From positions 4,366,909-4,430,908 of the forward strand of contig NC_090187.1 of NCBI RefSeq assembly GCF_024679245.1: a stretch of DNA of 64,000 bases, in the 5' to 3' direction. Shown one piece after another: positions 28,701-44,264 of this stretch; the stretch's first letter is position 1, and each line of letters opens with the position of its first letter. The notes beneath the pieces are model-generated. The model was not told the origin of the DNA. It worked only from the letters and a program-made list of their open reading frames with translations, and ran no database searches. Source of the DNA: Pseudorasbora parva (taxonomy: Eukaryota > Chordata > Actinopteri > Cypriniformes > Gobionidae). A program made the position numbers and the translations under genes.

Positions 28701-30135
28701 AGATCTGACACCTTCTGTGTTTGAGCTGCAACACTTTATTAAGCAGACACGTTCAGTTTTTATTCGTAGGGATGATTTATTTTACTAAATTATGAACCAA
28801 CTAAATAACTAAAAATAATTTAATGACAAATCAAATCTTAAAGCCTGGCCGCACTTTTTTAGGCTTCATATCTTGGGCTGCCATTATAAAGCTTATAGTC
28901 AGGACATTTTTTTTAATGACTCCGACTGTATTCGTTGGAAAGAATAAAGTCATGTACAACTAGGATGACTTGAGGGAGAGAAAATTATGGGGTCATTATC
29001 ATTTTTGGGTGAACTATGCCTTTAAGTCTGGACGTCCTGTAAAGAGTACATCAGGGATTTTCAGAGATATCATTTGCTTTAAGGCATCACCAGGAAAACT
29101 ACTACTTCAGAAAAGAAAAAAAGACTGAAAGATTGAATTTAGCACTCTTATGGAAATTATTTTTGTAATTATTTCAATTTTCTAATTGCTTTTTATAAAT
29201 CAACATCTTAGGAAAATGTAATTTTCTAATCAAAATACAACTTTCTGTTACAAAACAGGGCATTGATTTCATACCTCAATAGAAGCATCTCAATAGAGGA
29301 CACCTGTACTTAAGGCATGTTTATCAGGCATTTTGGCAGACAAAAGTGAAAAGGAAAATGTTCCTATTTAATATTGCATACGATATTATGAAAATATTGC
29401 CAACTATTACTCCCATTATCACACTTTTTTCCATTACATGTTGCTCCAAGGACACATTAATATGCAATGTAGAGACATGTAATGGAAAAACCCATGTATG
29501 GCCATTTTACCCACATATTGCATGAAGTAAAATGAAAAATTTATTCCGTTATATCTTTCATAACATAGTTGAGAATCACACAAAAAGTTTGCTTTAAAAA
29601 AAAAAAAAAACACTGAAATTGTAAAAATCGCAATGGTTTTGACTATACATGTAATTTAATATCTTTCTTCTTTTTTAAACTGAGTCCCAGTGTCCACTTA
29701 CACGATCAAAGCATAACAATATGAATTAAATATATATTTTAAACAAAAAAATGCATATATATTAAATAATTGTCTCCTGCACAAACCAGAAATCAACACA
29801 GCAACGCTGAGTGGCTGGGGCTAACGTGCGTTTGCAAAGACAACATTATCAACAGCCCCAAAACACATACACTCTTGCAGATTAACTGTTGAAATAAAAC
29901 CTAAGCGAATCATAAATGGCACCAGGCACTTCATACACATTTTAAAACGACACCCTGGTTTGCAGATCGAGCTAAAACAAAAAGCAAAAACATACTCAAA
30001 CGTTAGCATTAGCGAGCTAATCAACGAGGCTAAAGCACTTACCTGTAAAAACAGCTCAAATATAACTTCTTCTGTAACTTGAGGGTCCAAGTTTCCTACA
30101 AACAAAGTCCGGTCAGCCTCATCGGCTATGCCCAT
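22269..30135 (-). CDS. rbm7: RNA-binding motif protein 7, NEXT complex subunit (whole gene, five coding exons)
   Basis: The family member RBM7 binds RNA through one RRM and, with ZCCHC8 and the helicase MTR4, forms the nuclear exosome targeting complex that feeds non-coding transcripts to the exosome. The coding sequence joins 30043-30135, 26443-26605, 25384-25471, 22743-22836 and 22269-22619 (minus): 789 bp, 262 residues; human RBM7 is 266. The RRM covers about 9-86, with RNP2 LFVGNL at 11-16 and RNP1 KQFAFVNF at 49-56. The motif IQRSFSSPDSLQRQ at 131-144 places Ser136 where human RBM7 is phosphorylated by the p38-MK2 pathway. The tail is rich in Arg, Gly, Asp and His and ends RRRDSRDGSRDGRWKRF. 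RBM11 fits less well in the RRM and tail. All junctions are GT-AG. Confidence 0.95.
22743..22836 (-). CDS. rbm7: rbm7 coding exon 4
   Basis: A 94-bp exon that completes Arg115 and encodes TPEQMGSPSYSPPQ and NIQRSFSSPDSLQRQAM. It ends in phase 0 at a GTGAG donor. It carries the conserved Ser136 phosphosite motif. The intron to exon 5 is only 123 bp. Confidence 0.93.
22837..25383 (-). other. rbm7 intron 3
   Basis: A 2.5-kb intron with a GTAATC donor and a GGCAG acceptor. It contains a decayed copy of the TTAA-type element G (about 24120-24670). Elsewhere it is AT-rich with nothing recognised. Confidence 0.85.
24120..24670. mobile_element. Decayed copy of element G
   Basis: It shares ordered motifs with element G at 32938-33630: GCTAGAGG near the left end, AATAGGCGTAACTTGATGA, the block around GTAACGCAGCACTGTTTTATCAT, CACTCAGCAGCGACTATGAGAC and CCAGAAATCGAGGGTAA. 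The termini are too decayed to define exactly. It has no coding capacity. Confidence 0.6.
25384..25471 (-). CDS. rbm7: rbm7 coding exon 3
   Basis: An 88-bp exon from acceptor TTAACAG to donor GTAATC. It completes Gly86 and encodes SSHINQEGKSPANSQ and NPSPANTPGHRGG plus two bases of Arg115. The Gly-Ser-Ser-His start matches the human exon junction. Confidence 0.9.
25472..26442 (-). other. rbm7 intron 2
   Basis: A 971-bp intron with a GTAGGG donor and a TTAACAG acceptor. It contains a GT/TA microsatellite at 25680-25747; the rest is unremarkable. Confidence 0.85.
25680..25747. repeat. (GT)n(TA)n compound microsatellite
   Basis: A short GT run passes into a TA run of about 52 bp. Confidence 0.97.
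26443..26605 (-). CDS. rbm7: rbm7 coding exon 2 (C-terminal half of the RRM)
   Basis: A 163-bp exon. The acceptor CCAATAG precedes GCTGGGCCA (Ala-Gly-Pro). It encodes GPLIKVKIPKDNDGKSKQFA and FVNFKHEVSVPYALNLLNGI, then RLYGRQLNIQFRA, including RNP1 and the last RRM strand. It ends in phase 1 before GTAGGG. Confidence 0.95.
26606..30042 (-). other. rbm7 intron 1
   Basis: A 3.4-kb intron with a GTAAGT donor and a CCAATAG acceptor. It carries pieces of the teleost foldback repeat (about 26870-26960 and 28960-29020). A stretch at about 27237-27970 begins GGGATGTGACGGTG and could be a DNA-transposon remnant, but I found no matching right end. No exon was seen. Confidence 0.85.
30043..30135 (-). 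CDS. rbm7: rbm7 coding exon 1 (start)
   Basis: A 93-bp exon of exactly 31 codons, starting MGIADEADRTLFVGNL and ending IFELFLQ before GTAAGT. It carries RNP2. The match to the human start MGAAAAEADRTLFVGNL supports the chosen ATG. Confidence 0.95.
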
Positions 30136-32849
30136 TTTGTAAAATATTGATAATCCAGCCGGTAGATTACGTTTAACTCTGTTAATTTGAAGTTATCACC
30201 AACCCATCTGTCTTTAAAACGCTTTTGCCGTGTGTGAGCAATAACTGTCGTGATGAACAATCGCTTCACGACACAAACGTGCAATTCCGTCCACACGGAG
30301 GCGCTATTTCACACTTTAAAGAATTTCACCAAGTAGCGTTTACCTTTAATAAAGCCAAAATCAATATCCAACCTGGTGCACTTGTGTTTAAATTAGATTA
30401 ATTAAAATATAAAGATTTTTCAATTACACCCCAAGAACACAGAGGGCACTTGTTGAGATAAAGGTTGGCTCTGTCACAGATAAACAAACGGTTTGGGTTG
30501 TTAGCTTATTTGTATTGCTGATGCCTGTGACTCAGTAAAAATAGCCTAGTTGGGGTTTTATACTTCAACCGTATTTAATGACTACTTTGAGATAAAGTAA
30601 AGTAGCCCTACTATTAAGTAGTGGCATAAAATCCAGTGATGTGTTCAGGTCAGTCCAACTGAAAAATGGCATCTAGGCCTACTGTACAAATTTCATTCTT
30701 GGCAGGCAGTTCAAAATCTCTCCCTTAAGAATAAAACGAAGGTGAACTCCATAAGCTGGAATCCCTCAGTTTAAGTTCTTAAAGGGTTAGTTGACCCAAA
30801 AATGAAAAGTCTGTCATTTTCTGACCCCTCCATAGAAAGCAATTTAATTATCATTTGAAAGGTAGTAAAGACATTGTTTAAATTGTCAGTGACTCCAGTG
30901 GGTGACGAGAATACTATAATTCAAAAAACAATAATTCAACAATTTCTTCATGCCTGTGTCAGTCCCCTACACTGTTGATTTAGTAAACACAATCCAGTGC
31001 TTCCCAGTGTTGCTAACTATTTTCCAAGAAAAGTAGCTAAAGTCTGCCCTAAAGTCACTAAATGTCGCTAGATGATGTCATACATTAATTAGCACATCCA
31101 TGACGTCACTACGCCATTCTGTGTTTTCTCTCCTAATCTGTGCACACATACTGTATTTTAAAATAATATAATATAGCCAACTGTCCAATAAAGACGTTCT
31201 CATTTCCTATATCTTTTTGTCATACCATAGAATGCATACGTAAATGTGGTATGTTGTAGCCTACTTTGATAGTTTAGTTTAGATCTGTGATAATAGGAAT
31301 GAGGTATGCCTGATATTGTTCAAAATGAAGACTGTTTAGAAAAAAAAAAAATCTAATATTTACATATTTCAGATGAAATAATATATTATAATAATATATG
31401 CATACATGTAGTATTATAAATTATGATAACATGCAAAATGCTTCAAGACTCAAAGACTCAAATATAGAGATGGATCGTTTTGATGCTGTTTTGTTATTTC
31501 ATATTTGAATGACAGGCTAAAGATCAGTTTGACCTGAGGCCCATGAATATGTTTAAGCAGGTGACAAAATTACAAATGACAATTACATATTTGAAAGATT
31601 TCACCCAAAATCTAAAGCAATACAGTGGTCGTTGTTGTATTAACTTTTTATTTCATAGTTTGTTCCTTGATTTTGTCATATTTTTTTCATTATAGTTTTC
31701 TGTAAATGTGAAAAACAATGCATTTTAAACAAGTTTACAGATATCTTTCTGTGCACTCGCCATAGACGTAGGCTAATGGTTTTTATAGGCTGTACAAACC
31801 ATATAGTATATCCCCCTAAAGTAAACCTATAACCATCACACGAAACTTTACTGTTTAGTTCCGTTATCCAGCAGTAGATGGCAATGTTTGCCCTCAGAAC
31901 TGCATTTACGTCCAACAGAGACAACAATCTCCTAGACCATACAAATATAGCTACTTCTGTTGAATCTCTGTTGAGGCAATGTGTAGTATTGTACAAATCT
32001 CAGTCAGAAAAAGAAAGAGTGAGAGAGGAGAAAAAGGAGCGATATTAGAAAATAAAGATGCTCTGTGGTAGCCTATCTTCTCCGACTCTGACTCTGACGT
32101 GCTGAATTTCTTCTGCCTTAGTCACGACCTCGTGCACTAAAATGAAACGTGTTGGCATTTTACTCTTACAAGTGCCCGTGTTAGCATTTGGCAAGGCAGA
32201 ATAAATGCCAGTAAAAAAAAAAAAAAGAAAAAAAAAAAAAGAATGCGTTGCAAGTTGCAACATGTCTTTATGTTGCAAATTAGCATGCTTAGTTTTCGGT
32301 CATTTATAAATCAATGCACCTTATGTAGAAAATGTATTTTAAAAATGTCTCATTTTTTCACAAGGCAAGATAATAAAATGTTGTATGGTGTGATTGACCA
32401 AAATCATGATATTTGTAATAAGGATATTTATTATATTCATCAAATTCATAATGTATTATATTTGTATAAAATCTGACAAGATGTGTACACACATGTATTT
32501 AAAGTGTAAGGAAATTATTATTATTATTTTGATGGTCACTCCACATGACAGGTCATTAAATGTGTTACAGTAATGTGTTTTCTGTGAAAGTGCGAGACTT
32601 CTGATTTATTAACCGCTGTAGAGAAATAATGAGAGCAACTAAGACAAAAAAATTAAATAATATGGTAAGAAATAGCAGGTTGCAATATCAAGCAGCTTAA
32701 TAAGCTGTTTTGTATTGAAAGGGAATGAGACCGAAACCCAGACACATTAAAATGACAAATGGCCATGCCCAGGATTACGTGAAAAAGAAGGTGGATAGAT
32801 CAGGTTAGAAGATGCTATTTTGACTTAAAAACGAGGCGTTGAGGGATAG
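30136..32849. other. Upstream flank of rbm7, no gene seen
   Basis: The first 200 bases should hold the rbm7 promoter; I see no clear TATA box. The rest contains repeat fragments: a foldback piece near 30780, a repeat around 31010-31090 with GTAGCTAAAGTCTGCCCT, and one near 31750-31850 with ATAGACGTAGGCTAATGGTT. Nothing codes. Confidence 0.5.
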
Positions 32850-34102
32850 TGCCCTATTTTAAGATCTGAGCTCATGGTCTGAAGCTCATGTTGCAGATCC
32901 ACTTAGGGCGTGTCCAAATCCACTTTTGCTAGTTTAAAGGTGCACTATGCAACTTTTCTGTCTGCTAGAGGGCACCTATTCAAAACAAAGGCGTAGTTTG
33001 ATGATGGCAAGTTTGAGCTCAGGGACATTTGGGACATTTGTGTCGTCACTTCAAAGCCAGTGGGAAAGAATCGGGATAGGACTCGGGCAGAAATCATGTT
33101 GATGTGATTATTAACGTTACTGTATGAAGCAGAGCAGGACCGAGTGTTGAGAAGCCAAGCACGGCCGCTGGAGTGATTGTTAAAGAGATGAACAACACAC
33201 ACCTCAAGCAGTTGGACTTTTATAATGCCAAAGTCATCGGCGCCATTTACACTTTTCCGGTCATGCGTATGAGGTAATGCAGCTCTGTTTATCATATTAG
33301 ATACATTTGAGTGTGTTTAAAATTATGTGATGATGTTACTCTGGGCATTTGCTCAGCAGCTGCTGTGACACTATTATAGGACAGCAGTGAGAGTAAAGCG
33401 TTTCTGCGGAATAAAACCGGAAACCGAGGGTAACCGAGAGTAAGATATGATGGCATTGAAAGGCGATTCGCCCCCACGTCCCAGTTTATTGGTTAAAATA
33501 GCAATTTTCTCACAATTTACAAATAGTTGGAAACATTTGGGATATTGTAAGTACTCCACTGAACAAAATTTGTAACACTGACCTTGTGGTTTTGGGATAT
33601 TTTACTGATTTTGTTTTACATTGTGCACCTTTAACAAGGGGAAAAAGGTTAGCACATAGGCGCATGGTCCAAAAGGGTTGTACCTAGTCTCTTAATGAGT
33701 CATGGGTGTGTTTTGGGCATAACATGCAATAAACCAATCAGAGTCTCATCTCCCATTCCCTTAAAAGCCAGTTGCGCTCACACCATGGCGGATTCACTAT
33801 TTATTTGGCAGAATATAGACACCTTCAACCTGACAAGTCAGTTTAAATACATGTGTGTACTGCCACAACTGGTTAAATAAGTAGCCAATTTCATTTGTCA
33901 TTACTGCAAATGGGTCATTCTGATACAATGCTCCTGAACACACCTGGTTTTCAGACTAGACGACCATGGGTGAGCACATGAGAGCATTTGCTATTTAAAC
34001 AACCGAAGGAAATGAAAATAATAACTGCGTTGGGCTGAAACTAGCAAAAACCACTTGTGTCGTGCCTGGCGTCGCATTGCGCCGGGTGTATGATAGGGCC
34101 CA
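32850..34102. mobile_element. Element F, copy 1 (DNA-transposon-like), interrupted by element G
   Basis: The left end reads GTGCCCTATTTTAAGATCTG and the right end ATGATAGGGCCCAT, giving roughly inverted ends GG(G/T)CCCTAT. It shares long blocks with 51847-52198 and with the reverse of 38080-38272, including GGGCGTGTCCAAATCCACTT and CTTTTGCTAGTTTAA. Element G splits it at a TTAA. It has no coding frame, and the family is not named with confidence. Confidence 0.65.
32938..33630. mobile_element. Element G, non-autonomous transposon with TTAA target site
   Basis: Flanked on both sides by TTAA (32934-32937 and 33631-33634). The ends AGGTGCAC and GTGCACCT are inverted. Removing the element and one TTAA restores GCTAGTTTAAC, the sequence seen in an uninterrupted element F copy (reverse strand, about 38200-38210). 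TTAA duplication suggests the piggyBac or Kolobok superfamily. No transposase is present. Confidence 0.75.
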
Positions 34103-34739
34103 TACACAGGCCTAGTTTCGCAGACCAGGTTTAGAATAAGGCAGAATAATGCCTAGGTTTAATTAGGACAAGTAACTTTTATAAATGTGCATTATAAGAA
34201 GAAAAAAAAAATAAGAAAAAAAAACAGTCCTACTGGCATATTTTAAGATGTTAAAAAGGTATTTTTTTATCTTGACAGGTGTTCAATCGGCTGGCCAGTT
34301 GGTACAGTATGTTGTTAAACAACAGTACGATCATTTGACACACTTTTGTATTAATTCCTTTGAAAAATACCCTTTTACCCTGACTAACGTCTATAGATGT
34401 TTTTCAAAACCATCTGAAACAGACACAAATAGTACACTTTGTAAGATCCTGACATGTGTTTTATATATATTATTATTATATTATTTATTTATTATTATTT
34501 TTTATAAATATTTTTCCTTTTCTTTATTGTGAACACTCCTGTTTATCCTTCACTCAAATGTTAAAGCACGGAGCGCAGAATAGTTCTAGTTTGTTTATAT
34601 TAAGGGGGCACTTAAGCGTATTGAATTCCTGATTAAAATGTGTCCAAGGCAGCTCTAGGCGGACTGAAATGTCAACTGTTACACTTAACATGATTAAGAC
34701 ATGCACTCTGGCATCTGTGTCTCTATCATATTAGAGCAT
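34103..34739. other. AT-rich intergenic sequence, nothing recognised
   Basis: Mostly AT-rich with poly-A runs. No repeat ends, RNA genes or supported coding sequence were seen. Confidence 0.5.
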
Positions 34740-35480
34740 TTTTAGCCAGCCAGCATTATTTTAGCGTCACAGAAGAACGTGATGTGGGGTTTTATTGCTT
34801 TGAGCGAGGTTGGCACGGGCAAAGCCATGAGAAAGAACCAAAGCGCAGCTGTGGAGATTCCCAGATCTAGGCCATCAGCTACGTCAGCTACGCATTCACC
34901 CTCGTCGCTAACCTTGGGGGAAAACACCAGTATCGCCACGATTATTGGCTGGTGGCTTCAACCTCTGTCCCAGTTTCCCTCTTCCTCCGCCTCTCCAGCA
35001 AGTTTCTTTTTGACTCATCATATTCATAATTCATGTGGAATGAAGTGATGTAGGATCATTAAATGCACATGAATATTTGCGGGATGAAACCTTAATCGGC
35101 CGCTGGCGCTTTCACCCCGGTTGAATGGCCGTGTCCTGTTAGCTGAGAATGGGCCGCAATGTCTTCATGGGAGACGAACCGAGCTTACGCCCTCTCTGCC
35201 CCCTCCGCTTGGGAGAGATTGCTTTTAAAATGCCCCTGAGGTGTCACGGGACGCCGATGATCAATCTCGCTTAATGCAACGGCCAGGGAATGCATCTGCC
35301 CTCTGCTGCATCGTAAGTGAATGCCTGTAATTATTGATGGATCTGCAGAGTGCATGGATAGGCATGCACATGTAAGGGATATTAAAAGCAGAGCGATAGG
35401 CGGAATGCGGCTCGTGACATAAACTATGCAGATGTGCGATAGGTCTCGACTGGAGCAGACGTCGGGCCTGTCGTAGTTGT
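34740..35480. other. Unique-looking GC-richer intergenic block, possible conserved noncoding DNA
   Basis: This block is free of simple repeats and transposon ends and is richer in GC than its neighbours. Short open frames on both strands overlap and match no domain. It lies in a gene desert upstream of rbm7. It could be a regulatory element of a neighbouring developmental gene, but conservation is untested. Confidence 0.3.
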
Positions 35481-36248
35481 GAAATGGCTGCCAGACTGCG
35501 ATGAAATGTCCTGAAGAGAAGTGAAAATACAAGTCCTATCAGTGCACAGACCGAGACACTGATGTCATGTCCTGTTTGCAGTGTGCGGGTCAGAAAGAGG
35601 GCCAAAGGCAAAGGACTGTGTCCTAGAGACAGATTGGGAGAGTTCTAGTTATTACATTTGACTGTGTTTTTAGAAATCTCAGAAAGTGTCATGTTGCATC
35701 ATAAGCCAAGCAGACGTTTAGACTCTCCTTTAACAGAACTGATTTCCTCAGATTTTGCACTGCTTTCTTTAGTGGACAGAGTTTTGAATTTAAAGGGACA
35801 GTTCATCCAGAAATTAAATTGCTTGATCACATGAATCACCATTCTAAACCTGTATGACTTTATTTCTTCAAATAATTTCATACAGCTGTAATTTTTTTAC
35901 TTTAAAAAGCAACATATTTCATATACTTTGTGTGCTGGATCCAAAAATGCTGTCTTCGGAGGACACATTGCAAGGTAGGAAGTCATCAAGACTTGTCCAA
36001 ATCCAATGTTAGCCTCACTTCCTGTGTCCTAAGAGACCATCTGATCGAATTTTGAAGGCATGCAGCAAGAATCATGCGAGAAATTGCTACTATTGTAGTG
36101 ATTCAATATTTGCTTAGCTTTCACCAAAGCTTGCTCTATTTTGCTGTAGATCATTAAACCATGCTACATCAGAAGTCTGTCCGAAAGCATTTTCATTGGG
36201 TACCTTCTTTGTGCATACGCTGCATGCAAAGTCCGATGCAGACAACGG
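35481..36248. other. Intergenic sequence with repeat fragments
   Basis: A piece of the 'GGGACAGTTCATCC' foldback repeat lies near 35792, and a repeat-like block at about 35930-36070 contains GCTGTCTTCGGAGGACACAT. No coding sequence was found. Confidence 0.35.
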
Positions 36249-36893
36249 GTGCGTTTACATGCACGTTCCGATTGTGCCTAATAAGCTGTCAATAAATACG
36301 TCATGTAAACGCGGTAACCTGTTTTCTTTTATCAGAGTAAGGTCATAAACAACTTAAGCATCAACCAGTCTGAGCAGGTATAGTTTTTTTTTTTGCTTTT
36401 TACCCCGATTTTGCGCGGCATGTAAAGGCATTAACCTGCTTTCTGTCGGCTTATTGAAGTGCGCATGTGTGATAGGTGACAAAAACGCAAACTCAGAGCA
36501 GATTTAAACGCATCCAGACAGAGCAAGCTAGCCTTTTGCATGAAATAAGGACAGACTCTTTTAAGATGTGTTCTCATCTCATGCAGCAGAAGTAGAAGAG
36601 GTTCAGTCAAAACACTGCATAACTGCACGCAGCATGAGAGATAATATGAGCTGTGAATCTCTCGCTGACTGCACACTTTATTTAACATCACAACTGACGT
36701 AACATTTGGAATACTGTGAGTCAGATACGGACATTATTATTTTTGACGTCACTATAACCCACTTTATTAATAAAGTCATGTAAATGCGGGTTACTTGTGT
36801 TGTCAGGTTACTGCTTTGCATGTAAACGGGAAAAATTTAATTAGCTGATATTTGTGAGTTTTCAGCTTACTGATGTGCATGTAAACACGCTCA
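36249..36893. mobile_element. MITE-like element with inverted ends
   Basis: The left end GTGCGTTTACATGCAC is mirrored at the right end by GTGCATGTAAACACGC. Sub-terminal motifs containing ATGTAAACG or its inverse recur inside (36301, 36775, 36821). No transposase and no clear target duplication were found. Confidence 0.65.
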
Positions 36894-38079
36894 TTTTCTT
36901 ATTATTGGGAGATACAAGGGTTTATGGCTCTATCATACGAGTATGCCTGATTTCTAACTTGGATCATGTGCACCTTGATAACCAATCACATTACAGCCTT
37001 GATGTCATTTAATTTTGTGCAGAGTTGTGTGATAGTCAATCACAGTTTGCAGATACCATAGAAATGAATGAGAAGTGCCGTAAACTGTCGTGCAATTGTC
37101 TAGACTTCTCTTATAAAACAGCATTTATGTTTTCGGTGTAAACTTTAAAAATAGATTAATCCAAAACAAAGATTCAAGAGCAAACATAGTGAAGATTAGC
37201 CAATGATTCATTAAATGATAAGATATTTTTCACACAAAAGTGGTTTAATAGCATAGTGATAGTGAAGCCTCTCCTCCATTGATATCCATACAAATATATA
37301 TAACACTTATTTTTGTGGTTACTCTATATTTTTTCAACAAATATCACATTAAAACTACCAATAATGTGGTAAAAGCATGGGAATTGTTGTTTTGTATTGT
37401 GCTTCTACTACAAATGCCATGTTGGAACTTAACTGGTAACTATTATTAAAATGAATAACTGTGTTAAGGTCTATAGCACGTCACGTGACAGTGTTTAATC
37501 ACCCTATTAACAGTGTGTGTATTTAGAAAGCAAAGCCTCAGTGGAGATGATGACAGATACAATGCAGTGACTAAACATAATCGATAAAGACAAGCAGAAA
37601 ATACTTTATATCAAACATTAGGACATAATGTATGACTACTCACCAACATGTGGCACACATGTCTGATGGCAGACATCACGATGTGTTCAGAATGAGTCTT
37701 CTTCAGCGCGATTTCATACCGATAGAATTGCTGTCTAATGTTGATCCCAAAGGTTTCCCATTGAAAGCAATGGAGTTCCCAGTTCATCCATAGCGTGACT
37801 CTGAGGGGTACCTGTGGCGTCTTCAGTGTGACGCCGGGGCGCGGCGCGGATGATATGGTGATTGCTTTTGGGTCTTTTCTTCACACAATTCAATTGTTTG
37901 GCCTCGGAATAGTTGGACTTTTTCAATAAAGTGTGCCTATTGTCTGGTACAGTCGTTGTTTTATATAATATAATATGCAAATGGGTAGGTTTAGGGCGGG
38001 ATGGGGTTGGACTACTGGTGTGTCCAGGTGTGTTCAAGCACATTGTTGCCGTGTTGCTTTTTTAAGGCAATTGAAATAG
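36894..38079. other. Intergenic sequence, partly repeat-derived
   Basis: The stretch 37720-38050 contains GGTTTCCCATTGAAAGCAAT, GTTTGGCCTCGGAAT and GGGTAGGTTTAGGGCGGG. Two of these motifs recur, inverted or direct, inside element J (43340-43360 and 43783). It is therefore probably transposon-derived. 36900-37700 shows nothing recognised. Confidence 0.4.
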
Positions 38080-38272
38080 ACTATGCCATTGACCAACAAA
38101 AACTTGTCTAAAGTCAATAGCGCAGTATTTTTTATGTTATTTAAAGAGCACGTTAGTAATTATGCTCAACGCTCCCGTCGTTAAACTAGCAAAAGTGGAT
38201 TCGGACACGCCCTAAGTGCACATGTGCCATGAGCATTAGACTTTGCGCTTAGATTGTTAAAATAGGGTCCTA
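38080..38272 (-). mobile_element. Element F, copy 2, truncated and inverted
   Basis: It matches the left part of element F copy 1 in reverse: AAAATAGGGTCCTA at the end, then GCGTGTCCGAATCCACTT and TTTTGCTAGTTTAAC when read on the minus strand. It lacks element G at the TTAA, so it shows the empty insertion site. Confidence 0.65.
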
Positions 38273-42661
<4,389 letters not shown>

Positions 42662-42683
42662 TTCTCATGAAATGTGTATATAT

Positions 42684-44023
42684 CAACCCAGGCTCATTGG
42701 AAAATTCGTGACTCTGCCTACATTTTTGCAACACCCTAATTATGTACCTCCAGGTACGTTTACCTGCACTTTTTGGGTGAAACGTCCACCGGAGGCGCTA
42801 AGTGGTAATATTTTTTCTCCAGTGCCAGACTGATCTCATGATATGACACGCCAAATCGTATGCCATTTTGGCGTGCTATCAAGACGCATAATCACTTTTT
42901 AGCGTGTTTATCAACGCCGTTACATTCTATCCCCCTACACTGCCCCTAACATTACCCCTAAACCTACCCATCATACACACAGCCCCTAAACCTACCCATC
43001 ACACACACAGCCCCTAAACCTACCCATCACACACACACACAAACGCACACACACAGCCCCTAAACCTACCCATCACACACACAGCCCCTAAACCTACCCA
43101 TCACACACACAGCCCCTAAACCTACCCATCACAAGAAACATTCTGCATTTTTACATTTTCAAAAAAACAATTTAGTATGTTTATAAATCCATTTACCTTG
43201 TGGACACACACATATATTCAGACAAATTTTGAAAGCGTAACTCAATCCCTTCCCTAAACCTACCCATTTGTGTATTATAAAAAACAGGATAGAACAGGCA
43301 GATACGACTGCATACATCATTTGTTCAGAAAGTACAAATATCCCAAATGTTCCCGAGGCCAAACGATTGCTTTGTGTGAAGAAAATCCCTCAAAGCGAAC
43401 AGAACGTCGAGTCCATCCGCCAAAGATTAATAATACATTTCAAATATTGCCGCCGGAAAAAATGTCATGTCAGCTTTGACAGCATTGGCTCTCGTGTGTC
43501 TGGTGACCGATCGGGTCATTCAACTTGTGTGTATCATTTGAATCAGAAATATGAATGAACGAGTGCGTGTGTGTTCTGTTCGCAAAGGAGTGCGATCATC
43601 ATTTCAACGACTAAAACATCAAGATCAGCTCTGTTCTTCACATGAAGATATCGTATGACTTCAGAAGACTTGGAATGCAACATGAGTTAATACTTTTATA
43701 CAGCTTTTTGGTCAGTTTTTGTAATAAATAACTGTGACTGTACATTTATTTGCCTGTTACGTGTTTTATATTGTTGAGAGTGGGTAGGTTTAGGGTAGGA
43801 GTGGAGTTAGTTACTCCAACATATAAAATAAGGCTATAATATTCATTCTGTGAGATCAGTCATGGTGTCATGTTGCGCATCTGGAATGGAAAAAAAAAAT
43901 TACCACTTAGCGCCTCCAGTGGACGTTTTACCCCAAAAGTGCAGGTAAACGAACCTGGAGGTACATAATTCGGGTGTTGCAAAAATGTAGGCAGAGTCAT
44001 GTATTTCCAATGAGCCTGGGTTG
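42684..44023. mobile_element. Element J, long-inverted-repeat DNA transposon with 8-bp duplication
   Basis: Inverted repeats of about 135 bp lie at 42684-42820 and about 43893-44023, beginning CAACCCAGGCTCATTGGAAA and including TGTAGGCAGAGTCA in inverse. A perfect 8-bp duplication GTATATAT flanks it (42676-42683 and 44024-44031). The interior holds a 28-bp minisatellite and no transposase. The superfamily is uncertain: 8-bp duplications fit hAT, but the termini are not typical of it. Confidence 0.8.
42955..43135. repeat. 28-bp minisatellite, six units
   Basis: The unit CCCCTAAACCTACCCATCAC plus ACACACAG recurs six times; one unit has an internal AC expansion with an AAACGC interruption (about 43029-43056). 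It lies inside element J. Confidence 0.9.
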
Positions 44024-44264
44024 GTATATATAGCACGTATTGTATTTATCGTGAGATTTATACACCAAAATTAGTTTTATGTGCATATGATAGGCATCTT
44101 CTCCCCATTAAGTGGTGTGAGGTGTATGCGTATAACACGTTATAAAGTGCGTTATCAGATGCACTCGAAAATGCTGTAACACATGCACGTAACAACTAAT
44201 TTTCGCATATGAATCACACGATAAATACAATAGGTGCTATAGATACGCTTCTGCATGAGATCGG

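Larger units (their letters stand above)
42662..44264. mobile_element. Element K, palindromic element interrupted by element J
   Basis: The left arm starts TCTCATGAAATGTGTATATAT and continues, after element J, as AGCACGTATTGTATTTATCG. The right arm is inverted at about 44180-44264 and contains CGATAAATACAATAGGTGCT and ending TCTGCATGAGA. The arms are about 80 bp, roughly three quarters identical, around a centre near 44130. Outer limits are approximate. Confidence 0.65.

Noticed and set aside
22269..30135. Assignment of the RRM gene to rbm11
   Set aside because: The RRM start, the Ser136-type motif IQRSFSSPDSLQRQ and the RDSRDGRW-type tail match RBM7 and not RBM11.
42955..43135. Possible CRISPR-like array of regular 28-bp repeats
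   Set aside because: The units are tandem with no distinct spacers, lie in a eukaryotic transposon, and no cas genes are present.
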